Shown piece after piece: positions 7,597 to 16,901 of a stretch of DNA of 64,000 nt. The position numbers were made by a program, and so were the translations under genes. The notes beneath the pieces were generated by a model. The model saw nothing but the letters and a program-made list of their open reading frames with translations, was not told where the DNA came from and did no database searches. Source of the stretch: an uncultured Litoreibacter sp. (GTDB lineage: Bacteria; Pseudomonadota; Alphaproteobacteria; Rhodobacterales; Rhodobacteraceae); the NCBI GenBank assembly GCA_947504205.1, contig CANNGL010000003.1:434001-498000 (forward strand). Reading direction: 5' to 3'. Position 1 is the first letter of the stretch; every line of letters begins with the position of its first letter.

Positions 7597-8469
7597 TCAG
7601 TTGATCAACCCGGCATGGCGCATTGCTGCAGTTATCTTCTCTTTGGTGCTGTCTTCCAGCGTGGTCAGCGGTAAGCGCACTTCATCTGAGCAGTGGCCGA
7701 GTACCGACACGCCGTATTTTGCGCCTACGAGACCGGGTTCCGTAAAGATCGCCTGATGTAGCGGCATCAAGCGGTCCTGATATTCAAGCGCCTTACCGTA
7801 GTCGCCCGCAGCCATTGCGTTCTGGAATTCTGCACACAGCTTCGGTGCCACATTTGCCGTAACCGAGATGCAGCCGACACCTCCATGGGCGCGAAAGCCC
7901 AATGCGGAAGGGTCTTCTGCGGACATTTGAATGAAATCTGGTCCACAGGTCTCGCGCTGCATCGATACCCGTGCGATATCGGCGGTCGCGTCTTTGACGC
8001 CCACGATGTAAGGGTGTTTCGCCAACTGTCCCATGGTTTCCGGCGTCATGTCGATGACCGAGCGCGGTGGGATGTTGTAGATGAAGATCGGCAACTCGCA
8101 GTCAGCTGCGGCCGTGAAATGAGCTATCAGGCCACGCTGGGTTGGCTTGTTATAATACGGCGTCACCACGAGTGCGGCATCGGCACCGACTTCCTTGGCG
8201 TGCTTCACCAGACGTACTGTTTCGGTCGTATTGTTCGACCCCGCGCCAGCGATGACGGGCACCCGGCCCGCGGCGGTTTTGACAACGCATTCGACGACAG
8301 CATCGTGTTCATCATGGGTTAGCGTAGGGCTTTCCCCGGTGGTTCCCATCGGAACGAGCCCGTGACTGCCCTCGGCGATATGCCACTCGACCAATTTCTT
8401 GAGCGCATCGAAATCCACTGAGCCGCCGTCGAGCGGGGTGACAAGTGCGGGCATTGACCCTTGGAACAT
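7597..8469 (-). CDS. dapA: 4-hydroxy-tetrahydrodipicolinate synthase
   Basis: A 290-residue class I aldolase-fold enzyme that condenses pyruvate with aspartate semialdehyde in lysine and meso-diaminopimelate synthesis. Diagnostic elements are GTTGESPTL near residue 43, the catalytic tyrosine in [17 protein letters not shown], and the Schiff-base lysine in VGVKDAT near residue 160. The ATG at 8469 is preceded by AAGGAGGAC at ideal spacing. It heads a minus-strand run of dapA, a GNAT gene and smpB, and is divergent from the transglycosylase gene; the roughly 150 bases between them hold both promoters. Confidence 0.96.
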   Translation of the reverse strand: MFQGSMPALVTPLDGGSVDFDALKKLVEWHIAEGSHGLVPMGTTGESPTLTHDEHDAVVECVVKTAAGRVPVIAGAGSNNTTETVRLVKHAKEVGADAALVVTPYYNKPTQRGLIAHFTAAADCELPIFIYNIPPRSVIDMTPETMGQLAKHPYIVGVKDATADIARVSMQRETCGPDFIQMSAEDPSALGFRAHGGVGCISVTANVAPKLCAEFQNAMAAGDYGKALEYQDRLMPLHQAIFTEPGLVGAKYGVSVLGHCSDEVRLPLTTLEDSTKEKITAAMRHAGLIN

Positions 8470-8622
8470 GACACGTCCTCCTTATGTGTGGTTTCTCATG
8501 CGTCGTGGCGTGCCTAGCCTTGGCAAAGCGCTGCTGCAAGAGGCAATGCACGCGGGTTTGAGTTGTCGCCGGGCAGAAGACCGCTAGGATTAGCGTTAAC
8601 AGAGGTCGAAGCAGACAAACAA

Positions 8623-10563
8623 ATGATCCGAGTAACTCTTTTATTAGTAACGCTCTTTGCGACGGCTTTGCCTGCGATTGGTCAAGACGGAACACAAGCG
8701 CGCTCTCTCTCGGCGGCTGTCTCTGCGGCGGGTCAACGCGATTGGGTGTCGGTTGATGTGGCGCGGGCGGCTTTGTCCAAGCCTGCGGCGCGCGATGTTG
8801 TCGATTGGCTCAGACTGCGTGGGCGGCAAGGGTCTTTTGCCGAATGCCAGAACTTTCTGGATCGCAATGGGGATTGGCCGGGTTTACCGCTTCTTCGATT
8901 GCGATGTGAATACGGAATACCGCGGGGCGGTGATCCGGACCGGGTGCTGACCTACTTTGCGAACGATCTTCCCCAGACAGGCACCGGGTCGCTCAGACTA
9001 GCCGAAGCGTATTATCGGACAGGCAAAACAACAGAAGGCCGGGAAGAACTGCGTCGGGCATGGATCGCGTTTGATCTTTCCTCGGCAGAGCATGACGCAT
9101 TCGTCGAACGCAATGGTGCGACGATTTCTGATTTGCACGAAGCGCGGATGGATGCACTTCTGTGGCGCGGCAGTAGCGAGGCCGCTGAGCGGATGATGCC
9201 GCTTGTTGGGAAGGGGTGGAAGGGATTGGCATCGGCGCGGATGGGTCTGCGCGCGCGTGTCTCTAAGGTTGATGAATTGATCGAAGCCGTTCCGGCCTCT
9301 CTGAAAGATCATCCAGGGCTGGCCTATGAGCGCTTTCTGTGGCGCGTTCGAAAAGGTCTGGATGAAAGCGCCATCGAATTGATTCTGGATCGTTCGGTGT
9401 CTGCTGCGGCCTTGGGCCAGCCGGAACAGTGGGCCGGGCAGCGTCGTGTTCTGGCCAGGCAGACGATGCGCGATGGGGACCCGGTTACGGCCTACGCTTT
9501 GGCCTCATCGCATTTTTTGGAGTCGGGGTCAGCTTACGCCGATCTGGAATGGCTTTCGGGGTTTTTGGCGCTGCGCAAATTGCGATCACCAATTCAGGCG
9601 GTTGCCCATTTCAGAGACTTTGAAGCGGCGGTGGAGACCCCGATATCGCTTGGTCGTGCTGGTTATTGGTTGGGCCGTGCTTATTCAGATGCCGGTCTGA
9701 CGGAAGAAGCCCAGGCAGCTTATCGGGCCGGGGCCAAGTATCAGTCGAGTTTTTACGGCCAATTGGCGGCGGAGGCATTGCAACTGCCTGCCGATCCGAA
9801 GATGGCAGGGACAGAGACTTTCCCGGATTGGCGGCAAGCCAAGTTTGTAGAATCCTCTGTCTTTGCTGCGGCTATGGAGCTGCAGTCTGCGGGATTGAGA
9901 GATCTCGCTGAGCGGTTTCTTGTGCACTTGGCCGAAACTCAAGATCGAACTGCGCTCGGTCAGCTGGGTGACGTGGCTTTGGAACTTGAGGAACCGCATA
10001 TCGCGCTGATGTTGTCAAAACAGGCCGCGCGCATGGGGTTCGAACTCTACAAAACCTATTTTCCGCTCGGCCCACCGGTTGGGCAAGAGGTGCCCGTCGC
10101 TATGGAATTTGCTTTGTCGATCGCACGCAGAGAAAGCGAATTTGACCCGAAGGTGATCAGTCCGGTCGGCGCACGTGGACTTATGCAGTTGATGCCGGGC
10201 ACTGCGCAAGAGGTCGCCGGGAAACTGGGTCTGTCGTACAACCGCGGCAAGCTTTTGAGCGATCCGGATTACAACGCACGTTTGGGTACGGCGTATCTCA
10301 AGCAACTTTCAGATGACTTTGCGGGCAATCCCATTCTGATTTCAATCGGTTACAATGCGGGTCCAAGTCGGGCACGACGATGGCCGACGATGTTTGGCGA
10401 TCCGCGCGGTGACGATGTCGACGTCATTGATTGGATCGAGGGCATTCCGTTCCGTGAGACACGCAATTACGTAATGCGTGTCACCGAAAGCTTCGCGCCT
10501 TACCGAGCACGGTTGTCGGGTAAAACCGCTCCGTTGCGCCTGTCTGATGAGCTAAAGAAGTAG
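8623..10563 (+). CDS. Soluble lytic murein transglycosylase
   Basis: A 646-residue periplasmic enzyme of the Slt70 type, cleaving peptidoglycan glycan strands with 1,6-anhydro product formation. MIRVTLLLVTLFATALPAIGQ is a Sec signal peptide and fixes the start at ATG 8623. A long helical superhelix region (residues about 30-480) precedes the catalytic SLT domain, where ARRESEFDPKVISPVGARG contains the catalytic glutamate, followed by LMQLMPGTAQEVA and ISIGYNAGPSRARRW. The gene is divergent from dapA and ends 8 bases before the convergent EamA gene. Confidence 0.94.
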   Translation: MIRVTLLLVTLFATALPAIGQDGTQARSLSAAVSAAGQRDWVSVDVARAALSKPAARDVVDWLRLRGRQGSFAECQNFLDRNGDWPGLPLLRLRCEYGIPRGGDPDRVLTYFANDLPQTGTGSLRLAEAYYRTGKTTEGREELRRAWIAFDLSSAEHDAFVERNGATISDLHEARMDALLWRGSSEAAERMMPLVGKGWKGLASARMGLRARVSKVDELIEAVPASLKDHPGLAYERFLWRVRKGLDESAIELILDRSVSAAALGQPEQWAGQRRVLARQTMRDGDPVTAYALASSHFLESGSAYADLEWLSGFLALRKLRSPIQAVAHFRDFEAAVETPISLGRAGYWLGRAYSDAGLTEEAQAAYRAGAKYQSSFYGQLAAEALQLPADPKMAGTETFPDWRQAKFVESSVFAAAMELQSAGLRDLAERFLVHLAETQDRTALGQLGDVALELEEPHIALMLSKQAARMGFELYKTYFPLGPPVGQEVPVAMEFALSIARRESEFDPKVISPVGARGLMQLMPGTAQEVAGKLGLSYNRGKLLSDPDYNARLGTAYLKQLSDDFAGNPILISIGYNAGPSRARRWPTMFGDPRGDDVDVIDWIEGIPFRETRNYVMRVTESFAPYRARLSGKTAPLRLSDELKK

Positions 10564-10571
10564 CGATCCGA

Positions 10572-11441
10572 TCAAGTTGCGACCTTGCGCTCCCGCCAAA
10601 GTGTGAAGAGCCCGGCACTCACCACGATAATCACACCGATGACGACGTTCGTTTCCAAGGTTTCCCCGAAAACGCTGATGCCGATCACGGATGCAAATAC
10701 CAGTTGCAGGTAGGCAAAAGGCTGGACGGCGCTGGCCTCTGCCAATTCGTACACGCGAATAAGCAGGTAATGCCCGCCTGCCCCTGTGATACATAGGGCC
10801 AGCATCCAGAGCCAGTCGATCTGGCTCATTGGTTGCCAGAACCATACTCCGACAATTGTCATAGCAACCGCGCCAACGGTTCCCGTCCAAAAGAATGAGG
10901 TCGCCGCGGTGTCCTTTCGCGCAGCGTAGCGCGTCAGCAAGGTATAGAGGGCAAACATCGAGGCGGATCCGACAGCGATAAGGGCGTAGGGGCTGAACAC
11001 ACCAGTTCCGGGCTGAAGAATGACCATCATGCCGACGAACCCGATCGCGATTGCGGCCCAGCGGTAGGGCCCAACTTTTTCGCCGAGAATTGGGCCGGAG
11101 AGGGCGGCCACGATGAGCGGATACGCAATGAATATTGCAAGGCTTTCGATCAAGCCGAGCAGCGTAAATGCCAAGACCATGACGCAGATTTCTGCGGCCA
11201 ACAGGAGCCCCCGAAAGCTCTGCAATACTGGTTGTCGGGTTGCTGCTGCGGCTCTGAGGCCTCCAGCGCGTCTAGCGCTTACACTCAGAACAAACAGAGA
11301 GAAGAACCAGTAGCGTATCATCACAACCATTATGACGTTGTATTCGCTTGCCAAATGGCGGGATATGCCGTCTTGCATAGCGAAGATTAGCATCGTGATG
11401 ATCATCAAGATGATGCCCTTGCGGGTGTCGGCCTGGTTCAT
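10572..11441 (-). CDS. EamA/DMT family transporter
   Basis: A 289-residue inner-membrane protein with about ten predicted helices in two EamA repeats, the typical drug/metabolite transporter layout. The first repeat starts MIITMLIFAMQDGISRHLA, and PLIVAALSGPILGEKVGPYRW is the end-of-repeat signature; the second repeat ends PFAYLQLVFASVIGISVFGETL. Its ATG at 11441 overlaps the mnmD stop by 4 bases (ATGA), so translation is probably coupled. Export substrate is unknown. Confidence 0.88.
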   Translation of the reverse strand: MNQADTRKGIILMIITMLIFAMQDGISRHLASEYNVIMVVMIRYWFFSLFVLSVSARRAGGLRAAAATRQPVLQSFRGLLLAAEICVMVLAFTLLGLIESLAIFIAYPLIVAALSGPILGEKVGPYRWAAIAIGFVGMMVILQPGTGVFSPYALIAVGSASMFALYTLLTRYAARKDTAATSFFWTGTVGAVAMTIVGVWFWQPMSQIDWLWMLALCITGAGGHYLLIRVYELAEASAVQPFAYLQLVFASVIGISVFGETLETNVVIGVIIVVSAGLFTLWRERKVAT

Positions 11442-12103
11442 GTCAGAATGCCTCGGCTCATATGCCGCTTGCGCCCAAAGCCGGGGACGCGTTCCACATC
11501 AAACCCGGCGCTCGCTAGGGCGCGGCGCACATCGCCCGCAGCGGTATAGGTGGCAAATGTACCGCCCTGCTTGGTATGGGTGGCGACCTCGGTCATCAGC
11601 GCTGCTTCCCAGAGCTCAGGGTTCTTGGCAGGCGAAAAGCCGTCGAGAAACCACGCATGGGCGCTGTGCTCCCAGTTTGGAAGGGTTTTCCGCGCATCAC
11701 CTACGATCAGCGTGAACTGCAAATTATCTGTTTCCAGCATATGCGCGCCACGTTCGAACATTGAAATCAGAGGTGCCGAGTTCAATTCACTGAAAGGTGC
11801 CAATGCTTTCGCGATGTCTTTTGTTTGCAGTGGATAAGCTTCAAAGCTTGTGAAGACCAGTTTGCCTTCGATCCTTGATGCTTCAAAGGCCTGAAGAGTA
11901 GCCAAGAGATTCAAGCCCGTTCCAAAACCAAGTTCAGCAATATGGAAGCCGTCGCAAAATCGTTCGGGTAAATCGTTTCCTTTCAAAAATACGTGCTGTG
12001 TCTCGGCCAACCCATTGTCGAGCGAATAGTAGGGATCGTCGAAACGCGTTGAGATGGGCACACCCCCATCCTTCCACTCCAACTGTTGCGTCTTTTCGTT
12101 CAT
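11438..12103 (-). CDS. mnmD: tRNA 5-methylaminomethyl-2-thiouridine methyltransferase (MnmD)
   Basis: A 221-residue SAM-dependent methyltransferase corresponding to the N-terminal domain of E. coli MnmC, which performs the last methylation of mnm5s2U at the tRNA wobble position. Visible features are the family start ..LEWKDGGVPISTRFDDPYYS, the AEETxxVFL-like ETQHVFLKGN, the SAM-binding FHIAELGFGTGLNLLA, and DGFSPAKNPELWEA. ATG at 12103 (MNEKTQQLEW) is chosen over an upstream frame extension that is not conserved-looking. The FAD half of MnmC is absent from this protein, but a fitting FAD enzyme lies divergently 52 bases away. Confidence 0.9.
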   Translation of the reverse strand: MNEKTQQLEWKDGGVPISTRFDDPYYSLDNGLAETQHVFLKGNDLPERFCDGFHIAELGFGTGLNLLATLQAFEASRIEGKLVFTSFEAYPLQTKDIAKALAPFSELNSAPLISMFERGAHMLETDNLQFTLIVGDARKTLPNWEHSAHAWFLDGFSPAKNPELWEAALMTEVATHTKQGGTFATYTAAGDVRRALASAGFDVERVPGFGRKRHMSRGILT

Positions 12104-12155
12104 CAGAGCCTGCCCTAGATTGGCGCGACAATGAGCGCGGAGGTGAGGCTTGTCC

Positions 12156-13196
12156 ATGCCAGATGTTACAGTTCTTGGCGGCGGAATATTTGGCCTGTCC
12201 GTCGCGTGGGCGTGTCTGCTGGGCGGGGCCAGTGTGCGTGTGTTGGAGCGCCGCAGTATCGGTGCCGGAGCAAGTGGCGGCATCGTCGGCGCTCTCGCGC
12301 CGCATACGCCTGAAAACTGGAATGACAAGAAGCAGTTCCAATTCGAAAGTCTGATCGCGGCAGAGCGGTGGTGGGCAGAGATTGACGCGGCCTCGGGCAG
12401 GTCGTCGGGCTATGCTCGAACTGGAAGACTACAACCTGTTCTGGATGAACGGGGCCTGGCTCTGGCGCAGGATCGCGCGCATCAAGCCAAAACGTTGTGG
12501 CAAGGTTCGGCGCATTGGACGATACGGGAAGCTCGTGGCGATTGGTGTCCTGTCAGTCCGACGGGATGGGTTGTCGAAGACACGCTTTCCGCGCGCATCC
12601 ACCCCCGAAAGGCGGTTCAAAGCCTGGCGCAAGCTATTCGCAATCGGGGGGGAGAGATCCTCGAAGGTTCTGATGCCTATGAAACGGAGGGCGTGGTGGT
12701 GGAGGCGACAGGATATGAGGGCCTGCTGGCCATGTCTGATCGGCTCACTCAGCCAGTCGGGAATGGTGTAAAGGGACAAGCTATCTTGGTTAAATATGAC
12801 GCTGTGGACCGTTCTCAGCTTTTTGCCGATGCTTTGCATATCGTGCCTCATGCCGATGGGACGGTCGCGATTGGTTCGACATCAGAACGTGATTGGGAGC
12901 ATTCAGATCAGACCGACACACAACTTGACGACGTATTCGAACGAGCCTTGGCGGCTTTCCCGGTTCTTCAGGATGCTCCGGTTCTTGCGCGCTGGGCCGG
13001 TGTCCGTCCTCGCGCCAAATCACGAGCGCCGATGCTGGGTTCTGACCCGCACCGGGATGGAGTCTTCATCGCTAACGGCGGCTTTAAGATCGGTTTTGGG
13101 ATGGCACCCAAGGCGGGGCAGGTGATGGCGGATCTGATCCTGAACGGTGTCGATAGAATCCCTGAAAGCTTCCGGGTTGAGGCATCACTGCGATAA
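12156..13196 (+). CDS. FAD-dependent oxidoreductase (DAAO family, MnmC C-domain-like)
   Basis: A 346-residue D-amino-acid-oxidase-fold flavoenzyme. The N-terminus has the dinucleotide motif VLGGGIFGLSVA and an acidic end of beta-2 (VLERRS), followed by GASGGIVGALAPHTPENWND; the PLMPHxP-like ALAPHTPE matches the MnmC FAD domain. The C-terminus has RPRAKSRAPMLG and GGFKIGFGMAPKAG. It is the natural candidate for the demodifying oxidase half of MnmC, converting cmnm5 to nm5 uridine, but glycine- or other amino-acid oxidase activity remains possible. ATG 12156 is preceded by GGAGG and TGAGG; a TTG two codons earlier is less likely. Confidence 0.8.
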   Translation: MPDVTVLGGGIFGLSVAWACLLGGASVRVLERRSIGAGASGGIVGALAPHTPENWNDKKQFQFESLIAAERWWAEIDAASGRSSGYARTGRLQPVLDERGLALAQDRAHQAKTLWQGSAHWTIREARGDWCPVSPTGWVVEDTLSARIHPRKAVQSLAQAIRNRGGEILEGSDAYETEGVVVEATGYEGLLAMSDRLTQPVGNGVKGQAILVKYDAVDRSQLFADALHIVPHADGTVAIGSTSERDWEHSDQTDTQLDDVFERALAAFPVLQDAPVLARWAGVRPRAKSRAPMLGSDPHRDGVFIANGGFKIGFGMAPKAGQVMADLILNGVDRIPESFRVEASLR

Positions 13197-13227
13197 GCAA
13201 TGTCTTGGTAATGGATAGAGGTTGATT

Positions 13228-13620
13228 ATGACTGTAGCAGCACTGGATCATCTGGTCCTCACCGTGAAGAACATTGAATCTACCGTCGATTTTTATGTGC
13301 GGGTTCTAGGGATGGCATCTGAAGTGTTTTCACCCGCGGATGGCACGACCAGAACCGCGCTCAAATTTGGTGCGCAGAAAATTAATCTGCATTTGGCTGG
13401 AAAGGAATTCGATCCAAAAGCCGCAATGCCGGTGCCGGGCAGTGCGGATTTGTGTTTTTTGTCCGACAAGAACATTGAAGACTGGCAGGCAGACTTGAGT
13501 GCGATGGGCATTGCAGTGGAAGAGGGCCCCGTTCGGCGAACCGGTGCAACGGGGCCTTTGATATCGATTTACATACGCGACCCGGATCGCAATCTGATCG
13601 AGGTGGCAAACCTGCTCTAG
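13228..13620 (+). CDS. VOC family (glyoxalase/dioxygenase-fold) protein
   Basis: A 130-residue vicinal-oxygen-chelate protein with the two beta-alpha-beta-beta-beta modules of the fold. The first starts LDHLVLTVKNIESTVDFYVRVLGM with a metal-ligand-type histidine, and the second ends IYIRDPDRNLIEVANL with the metal-ligand-type glutamate. The ATG at 13228 has GAGG about 6 bases upstream. The substrate is not inferable. Its TAG overlaps the stop of the convergent FMN reductase gene by a CTAG tetranucleotide. Confidence 0.88.
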   Translation: MTVAALDHLVLTVKNIESTVDFYVRVLGMASEVFSPADGTTRTALKFGAQKINLHLAGKEFDPKAAMPVPGSADLCFLSDKNIEDWQADLSAMGIAVEEGPVRRTGATGPLISIYIRDPDRNLIEVANLL

Positions 13621-14153
13621 GCGCGCTTCATCTCGTCTTTCAGAGCGCTCATCAGTTGGTCGAGAAACTTCAAATAGCTTTCTGTGACCAATCGCCCGTC
13701 CTCGTCGAAGTGGTCGGATGCGTTGCCAACCAGAACCTCTGGACCTTGTAGCAGGCGCGTTCTGAACGGCACCATTTTGAGGCGCAGATCAAATTGAGCG
13801 CGTTCGCCGCCAGCCCGACCCGCCGTTGCTGACATGATTGCGACCGGCTTGTCTGCCCACACATTGTCCTCAGTGCGGCTGACCCAATCGAGAGCGTTTT
13901 TCAGAACGCCGGATATACCCTTGTTGTATTCAGGCGTAGAGATCACAACCGCGTCCGCTGCCGCAATCTGATCGGCCAGCAACTGCACCTGCGCGGGAAT
14001 ACCCTCGTCCTTCTCTAGGTCGCCGCTATAGAGAGGAAAATTCAAGTCGCCCTCAATGAAGGGATCAGCGTTTGCGATGCGACCAGCCTCATGAATGAGT
14101 TTTCGGTTCAGGCTAGCTTTCCGAAGTGATCCTGAGATGCCCAGAAGATGCAT
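13617..14153 (-). CDS. NADPH-dependent FMN reductase family protein
   Basis: A 178-residue flavodoxin-like reductase. The N-terminal phosphate-binding loop ISGSLRKASLNRKL and the central TPEYNKGISGVLKNALDWVSR are diagnostic for the NADPH:FMN/quinone/chromate reductase family (SsuE/ChrR-like). Family members use NADPH to reduce flavins, quinones or azo compounds in the cytoplasm. ATG 14153 (MHLLGISGS) has AAAGGA at good spacing; an ATG six codons upstream is poorer. It is divergent from the ThDP enzyme gene. The physiological acceptor is unknown. Confidence 0.9.
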   Translation of the reverse strand: MHLLGISGSLRKASLNRKLIHEAGRIANADPFIEGDLNFPLYSGDLEKDEGIPAQVQLLADQIAAADAVVISTPEYNKGISGVLKNALDWVSRTEDNVWADKPVAIMSATAGRAGGERAQFDLRLKMVPFRTRLLQGPEVLVGNASDHFDEDGRLVTESYLKFLDQLMSALKDEMKRA

Positions 14154-14232
14154 CCTTTGTCCTTTCATCATTATCCCAACTGTGGTCTGTCAGATACGCG
14201 AATAGAGCGACAGCCCGGTTTGGAGATGATCT

Positions 14233-15900
14233 ATGGCGTTAAGGCACGGCGGCAAGATTTTGGCGGATCAATTGCACATTCAAGGTGTTCGAAGGGTGTT
14301 CTCTGTTCCGGGAGAGAGCTTTCTGGCAGCACTTGACGGGCTTTACGAAAGCGGGATCGAGAATGTCGTTTGCCGCCATGAAGGTGGGGCCACGATGATG
14401 GCTGAGGCTCACGGGAAACTGACGAATGAGCCAGGTGTGGCCTTTGTCACCCGGGGACCTGGCGCGACCAACGGATCAAGCGGAGTGCATGTAGCGATGC
14501 AAGATTCAACGCCGATGATTCTTTTCGTCGGGCAAATCGCGCGAGATCACCGTGATCGAGGGGCTTTCCAGGAGGTAGATTATCGCGCCATGTTTGGATC
14601 GCTGGCAAAATGGGTGGCCGAGGTTGATCAGACCGACCGTCTGCCCGAATACATCGCGCGCGCATTTCTAGTGGCTCAGTCCGGGCGGCCCGGCCCGGTT
14701 GTATTGGCGCTGCCTGAGGACATGTTGTCGGCTGCCGCTGACGTGCCGGATCGCCCTAAGGTGGTTCTGCCATCGGCGAGTGATTATGCGACCCAGTTGG
14801 AGGCTATCCGCGCGAAACTGGCACAAGCGAAGCGGCCGTTGCTTATTGCAGGAGGGCCGATGTGGAGTGAAGGGGCCGCTGCCGACTTGCGAGCCTTTGC
14901 AGAAAGTAGCGAACTACCCGTTGCCGTACCTTTCCGCAGACAAGACTATCTGGATAACCGCAGCAGCAGCTATGTCGGTGACTTGGGGGTCGGGATGAAC
15001 CCGGAATTGGCGAAGTCTTTGCAGGACTCGGATCTGCTGGTTCTTTTGGGGGCGGAGCTTCGCGATATTGCGACGGATGGATATCAACTGATCGATCCAA
15101 CAGGCGTGGTGCCGCCGATCATCCAGATTCACCCGGGATCGGATCAAGCGGGTCAGGTTTATCCTGTAGAAATAGCTGTGACCGCCCGGGCTTCCGATGT
15201 TCTGGCCCAGTTGAGCGTAATGCCCCCGATAACTGGAGCAGCTGATTGGACACAGCAGCTACGAGGGGCCTACGAGGCATGGCAGGCTCCGAAGGAAACC
15301 CCGGGTCCCGTTAAGATGGAGGAGATTGTTCCATGGTTGTCTGAGAATCTACCCGAAGATTCTATTCTGACCAATGGTGCTGGAAACTACGCTGCTTTCT
15401 TGCATCGATACTTCTGCTTCAAGGGGTATCGCTCGCAGGTGGCGCCAACCTCCGGCAGCATGGGCTACGGATTTCCGGCGGCAATCGCCGCGAAGCTTGA
15501 AAATCCAGAACGCACGGTTGTCTGCCTTGCAGGGGACGGCTGTTTTCAGATGACACTCAACGAATGCTCAACGGCCGTTCAACACGGGGCCGGGGTCATC
15601 GTGATCGTCGTCAACAACGGCAAATACGGCACCATCCGGATGCATCAGGAAAAAACCTATCCAGGCCGTGTTTCGGGCACATCTTTGAGCAATCCGGATT
15701 TCGCGGCACTGGCGAATTCATATGGCGGGTCTGGTGTGACAGTGACACGGACAGAGGATTTTCCAAACGCTTTCAAGCAGGCGCAGCAGTCGGGCGCGCT
15801 CTCCATCATCGAATTGCAACTTGATGATGAAGTGCTGTCGACGAGCATGACCTTGTCGCAGACTCGCGAAGTCGGACGTGGCGCGCGCAACCAAGACTAA
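14233..15900 (+). CDS. Thiamine-diphosphate-dependent enzyme (acetolactate-synthase-like)
   Basis: A 555-residue ThDP enzyme of the AHAS/POX-type three-domain layout. The N-terminal PYR domain has the catalytic glutamate in CRHEGGATMMAEAHG (near residue 50) and FVTRGPGATN; the middle domain follows; the C-terminal PP domain has TSGSMGYGFPAAIAAKL and the GDG...NN ThDP motif (AGDGCFQM to VVNNGKYGT). No regulatory IlvN-like gene is adjacent, so it is likely not the biosynthetic acetolactate synthase; a decarboxylase or other 2-oxoacid enzyme is plausible. The stop TAA overlaps the cobO stop on the other strand. Confidence 0.87.
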   Translation: MALRHGGKILADQLHIQGVRRVFSVPGESFLAALDGLYESGIENVVCRHEGGATMMAEAHGKLTNEPGVAFVTRGPGATNGSSGVHVAMQDSTPMILFVGQIARDHRDRGAFQEVDYRAMFGSLAKWVAEVDQTDRLPEYIARAFLVAQSGRPGPVVLALPEDMLSAAADVPDRPKVVLPSASDYATQLEAIRAKLAQAKRPLLIAGGPMWSEGAAADLRAFAESSELPVAVPFRRQDYLDNRSSSYVGDLGVGMNPELAKSLQDSDLLVLLGAELRDIATDGYQLIDPTGVVPPIIQIHPGSDQAGQVYPVEIAVTARASDVLAQLSVMPPITGAADWTQQLRGAYEAWQAPKETPGPVKMEEIVPWLSENLPEDSILTNGAGNYAAFLHRYFCFKGYRSQVAPTSGSMGYGFPAAIAAKLENPERTVVCLAGDGCFQMTLNECSTAVQHGAGVIVIVVNNGKYGTIRMHQEKTYPGRVSGTSLSNPDFAALANSYGGSGVTVTRTEDFPNAFKQAQQSGALSIIELQLDDEVLSTSMTLSQTREVGRGARNQD

Positions 15901-16511
15901 TATTCAACGCCAATCTGCGCTTTGATGCCAGACCGGAAGGGATGCTTGATCAGCTCCATTTCGGTGACAAGATCAGCGATTTCAATCAACTCTTCCTTTG
16001 CGTTCCGACCGGTCAGCACAACATGCGTCATTTCCGGTTTTTCTTCGCTCAGGAATGAAACAACATCCGCTATGTCGATATAGTCGTATCTCAGCGCAAT
16101 ATTGATTTCGTCGAGCAGGACCATTGTATTGCTTTCGTCCCGGATCAGTTCTTTCGCTTTCTCCCAGGCAGCTTGTGCCATCTCTATGTCGCGAGATTTG
16201 TCCTGCGTTTCCCAAGTGAAGCCTTCGCCCATGGTATGAAACGCACAAAGGTCTGCAAATTTGCTCAGGATCATGTCGCGTTCGCCGGTCGACATGCCAC
16301 CTTTGATGAACTGGACCACGCCGCATTTCATCTCGTGGGCGATGCAGCGGAAAATCATTCCAAAGGCGGCTGAGCTTTTGCCTTTTCCCTTGCCAGTATG
16401 AACAATGATGAGCCCTTTTTTCTCGGTTTTCGTCGCCATGATCTTGTCTCTGGCGGCTTTCTTCTTGGCCATCTTGGTTGCGTGGCGTTCGAGATCGGGA
16501 TCATTGGTCAT
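15897..16511 (-). CDS. cobO: Cob(I)yrinic acid a,c-diamide adenosyltransferase
   Basis: A 204-residue CobO/BtuR-family enzyme that transfers the adenosyl group of ATP to the corrin cobalt. The P-loop-like GKGKGKSSAAFGM (near residue 40) is diagnostic, followed by VQFIKGGMSTGE, the Walker-B-like MVLLDEINIAL and VLTGRNA. The start at 16511 has AGGAG at good spacing. It is separated from the riboswitch-led cob genes by a plus-strand lipoprotein gene and is transcribed from its own promoter in 16512-16607. Confidence 0.95.
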   Translation of the reverse strand: MTNDPDLERHATKMAKKKAARDKIMATKTEKKGLIIVHTGKGKGKSSAAFGMIFRCIAHEMKCGVVQFIKGGMSTGERDMILSKFADLCAFHTMGEGFTWETQDKSRDIEMAQAAWEKAKELIRDESNTMVLLDEINIALRYDYIDIADVVSFLSEEKPEMTHVVLTGRNAKEELIEIADLVTEMELIKHPFRSGIKAQIGVEY

Positions 16512-16607
16512 ACTGAACTCCTAAAGGCTGTGCAAAGATTGCGTGGGCAGGGCGGTAAAGGCAAGCGGCTCAAGGGTTTCTTAACCCTTTTTCTGGATGT
16601 CTTTGGT

Positions 16608-16901
16608 ATGCGTTTTGTCATTTTTCTGATTGCTCTCTTTTTACTGGCGGCTTGCAATACTCCGACGGTCAAAAACCTTGGTGCGCCGTCGAAAGTGGTT
16701 GTGGCACAGGGAATGCGATTTAAGGTCATCTACACCTCTGATCAGGCGGAGGCTTTTCGGTTGAACCTTCTGAGGCCGAGAGACTTTCGGAAGGTGCCTG
16801 CGGCGGCTCTTGAAGCGATTGAGTTGGCGAGCGGATGCCGGGTTGTACCACCGAGTTTGCAGGGAGATCCGGCCAAGATGACGGCTGATCTGATCTGCTA
16901 G
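16608..16901 (+). CDS. Small putative lipoprotein
   Basis: A 97-residue hypothetical protein. MRFVIFLIALFLLAACNTP is a lipoprotein signal peptide with lipobox LAAC, so the mature protein of about 80 residues should be anchored in a membrane facing the periplasm. The rest has a central YTSDQAEAFRLNL segment and two cysteines near the C-terminus (SGCRV and the last residue). I do not recognise a family. It is divergent from cobO and convergent with a GNAT gene, with the two stops overlapping in a CTAG. Confidence 0.7.
   Translation: MRFVIFLIALFLLAACNTPTVKNLGAPSKVVVAQGMRFKVIYTSDQAEAFRLNLLRPRDFRKVPAAALEAIELASGCRVVPPSLQGDPAKMTADLIC

Noticed and set aside
14233-15900. Biosynthetic acetolactate synthase (ilvB)
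   Set aside because: There is no adjacent ilvN or other branched-chain gene, so only a general ThDP-enzyme call is made.
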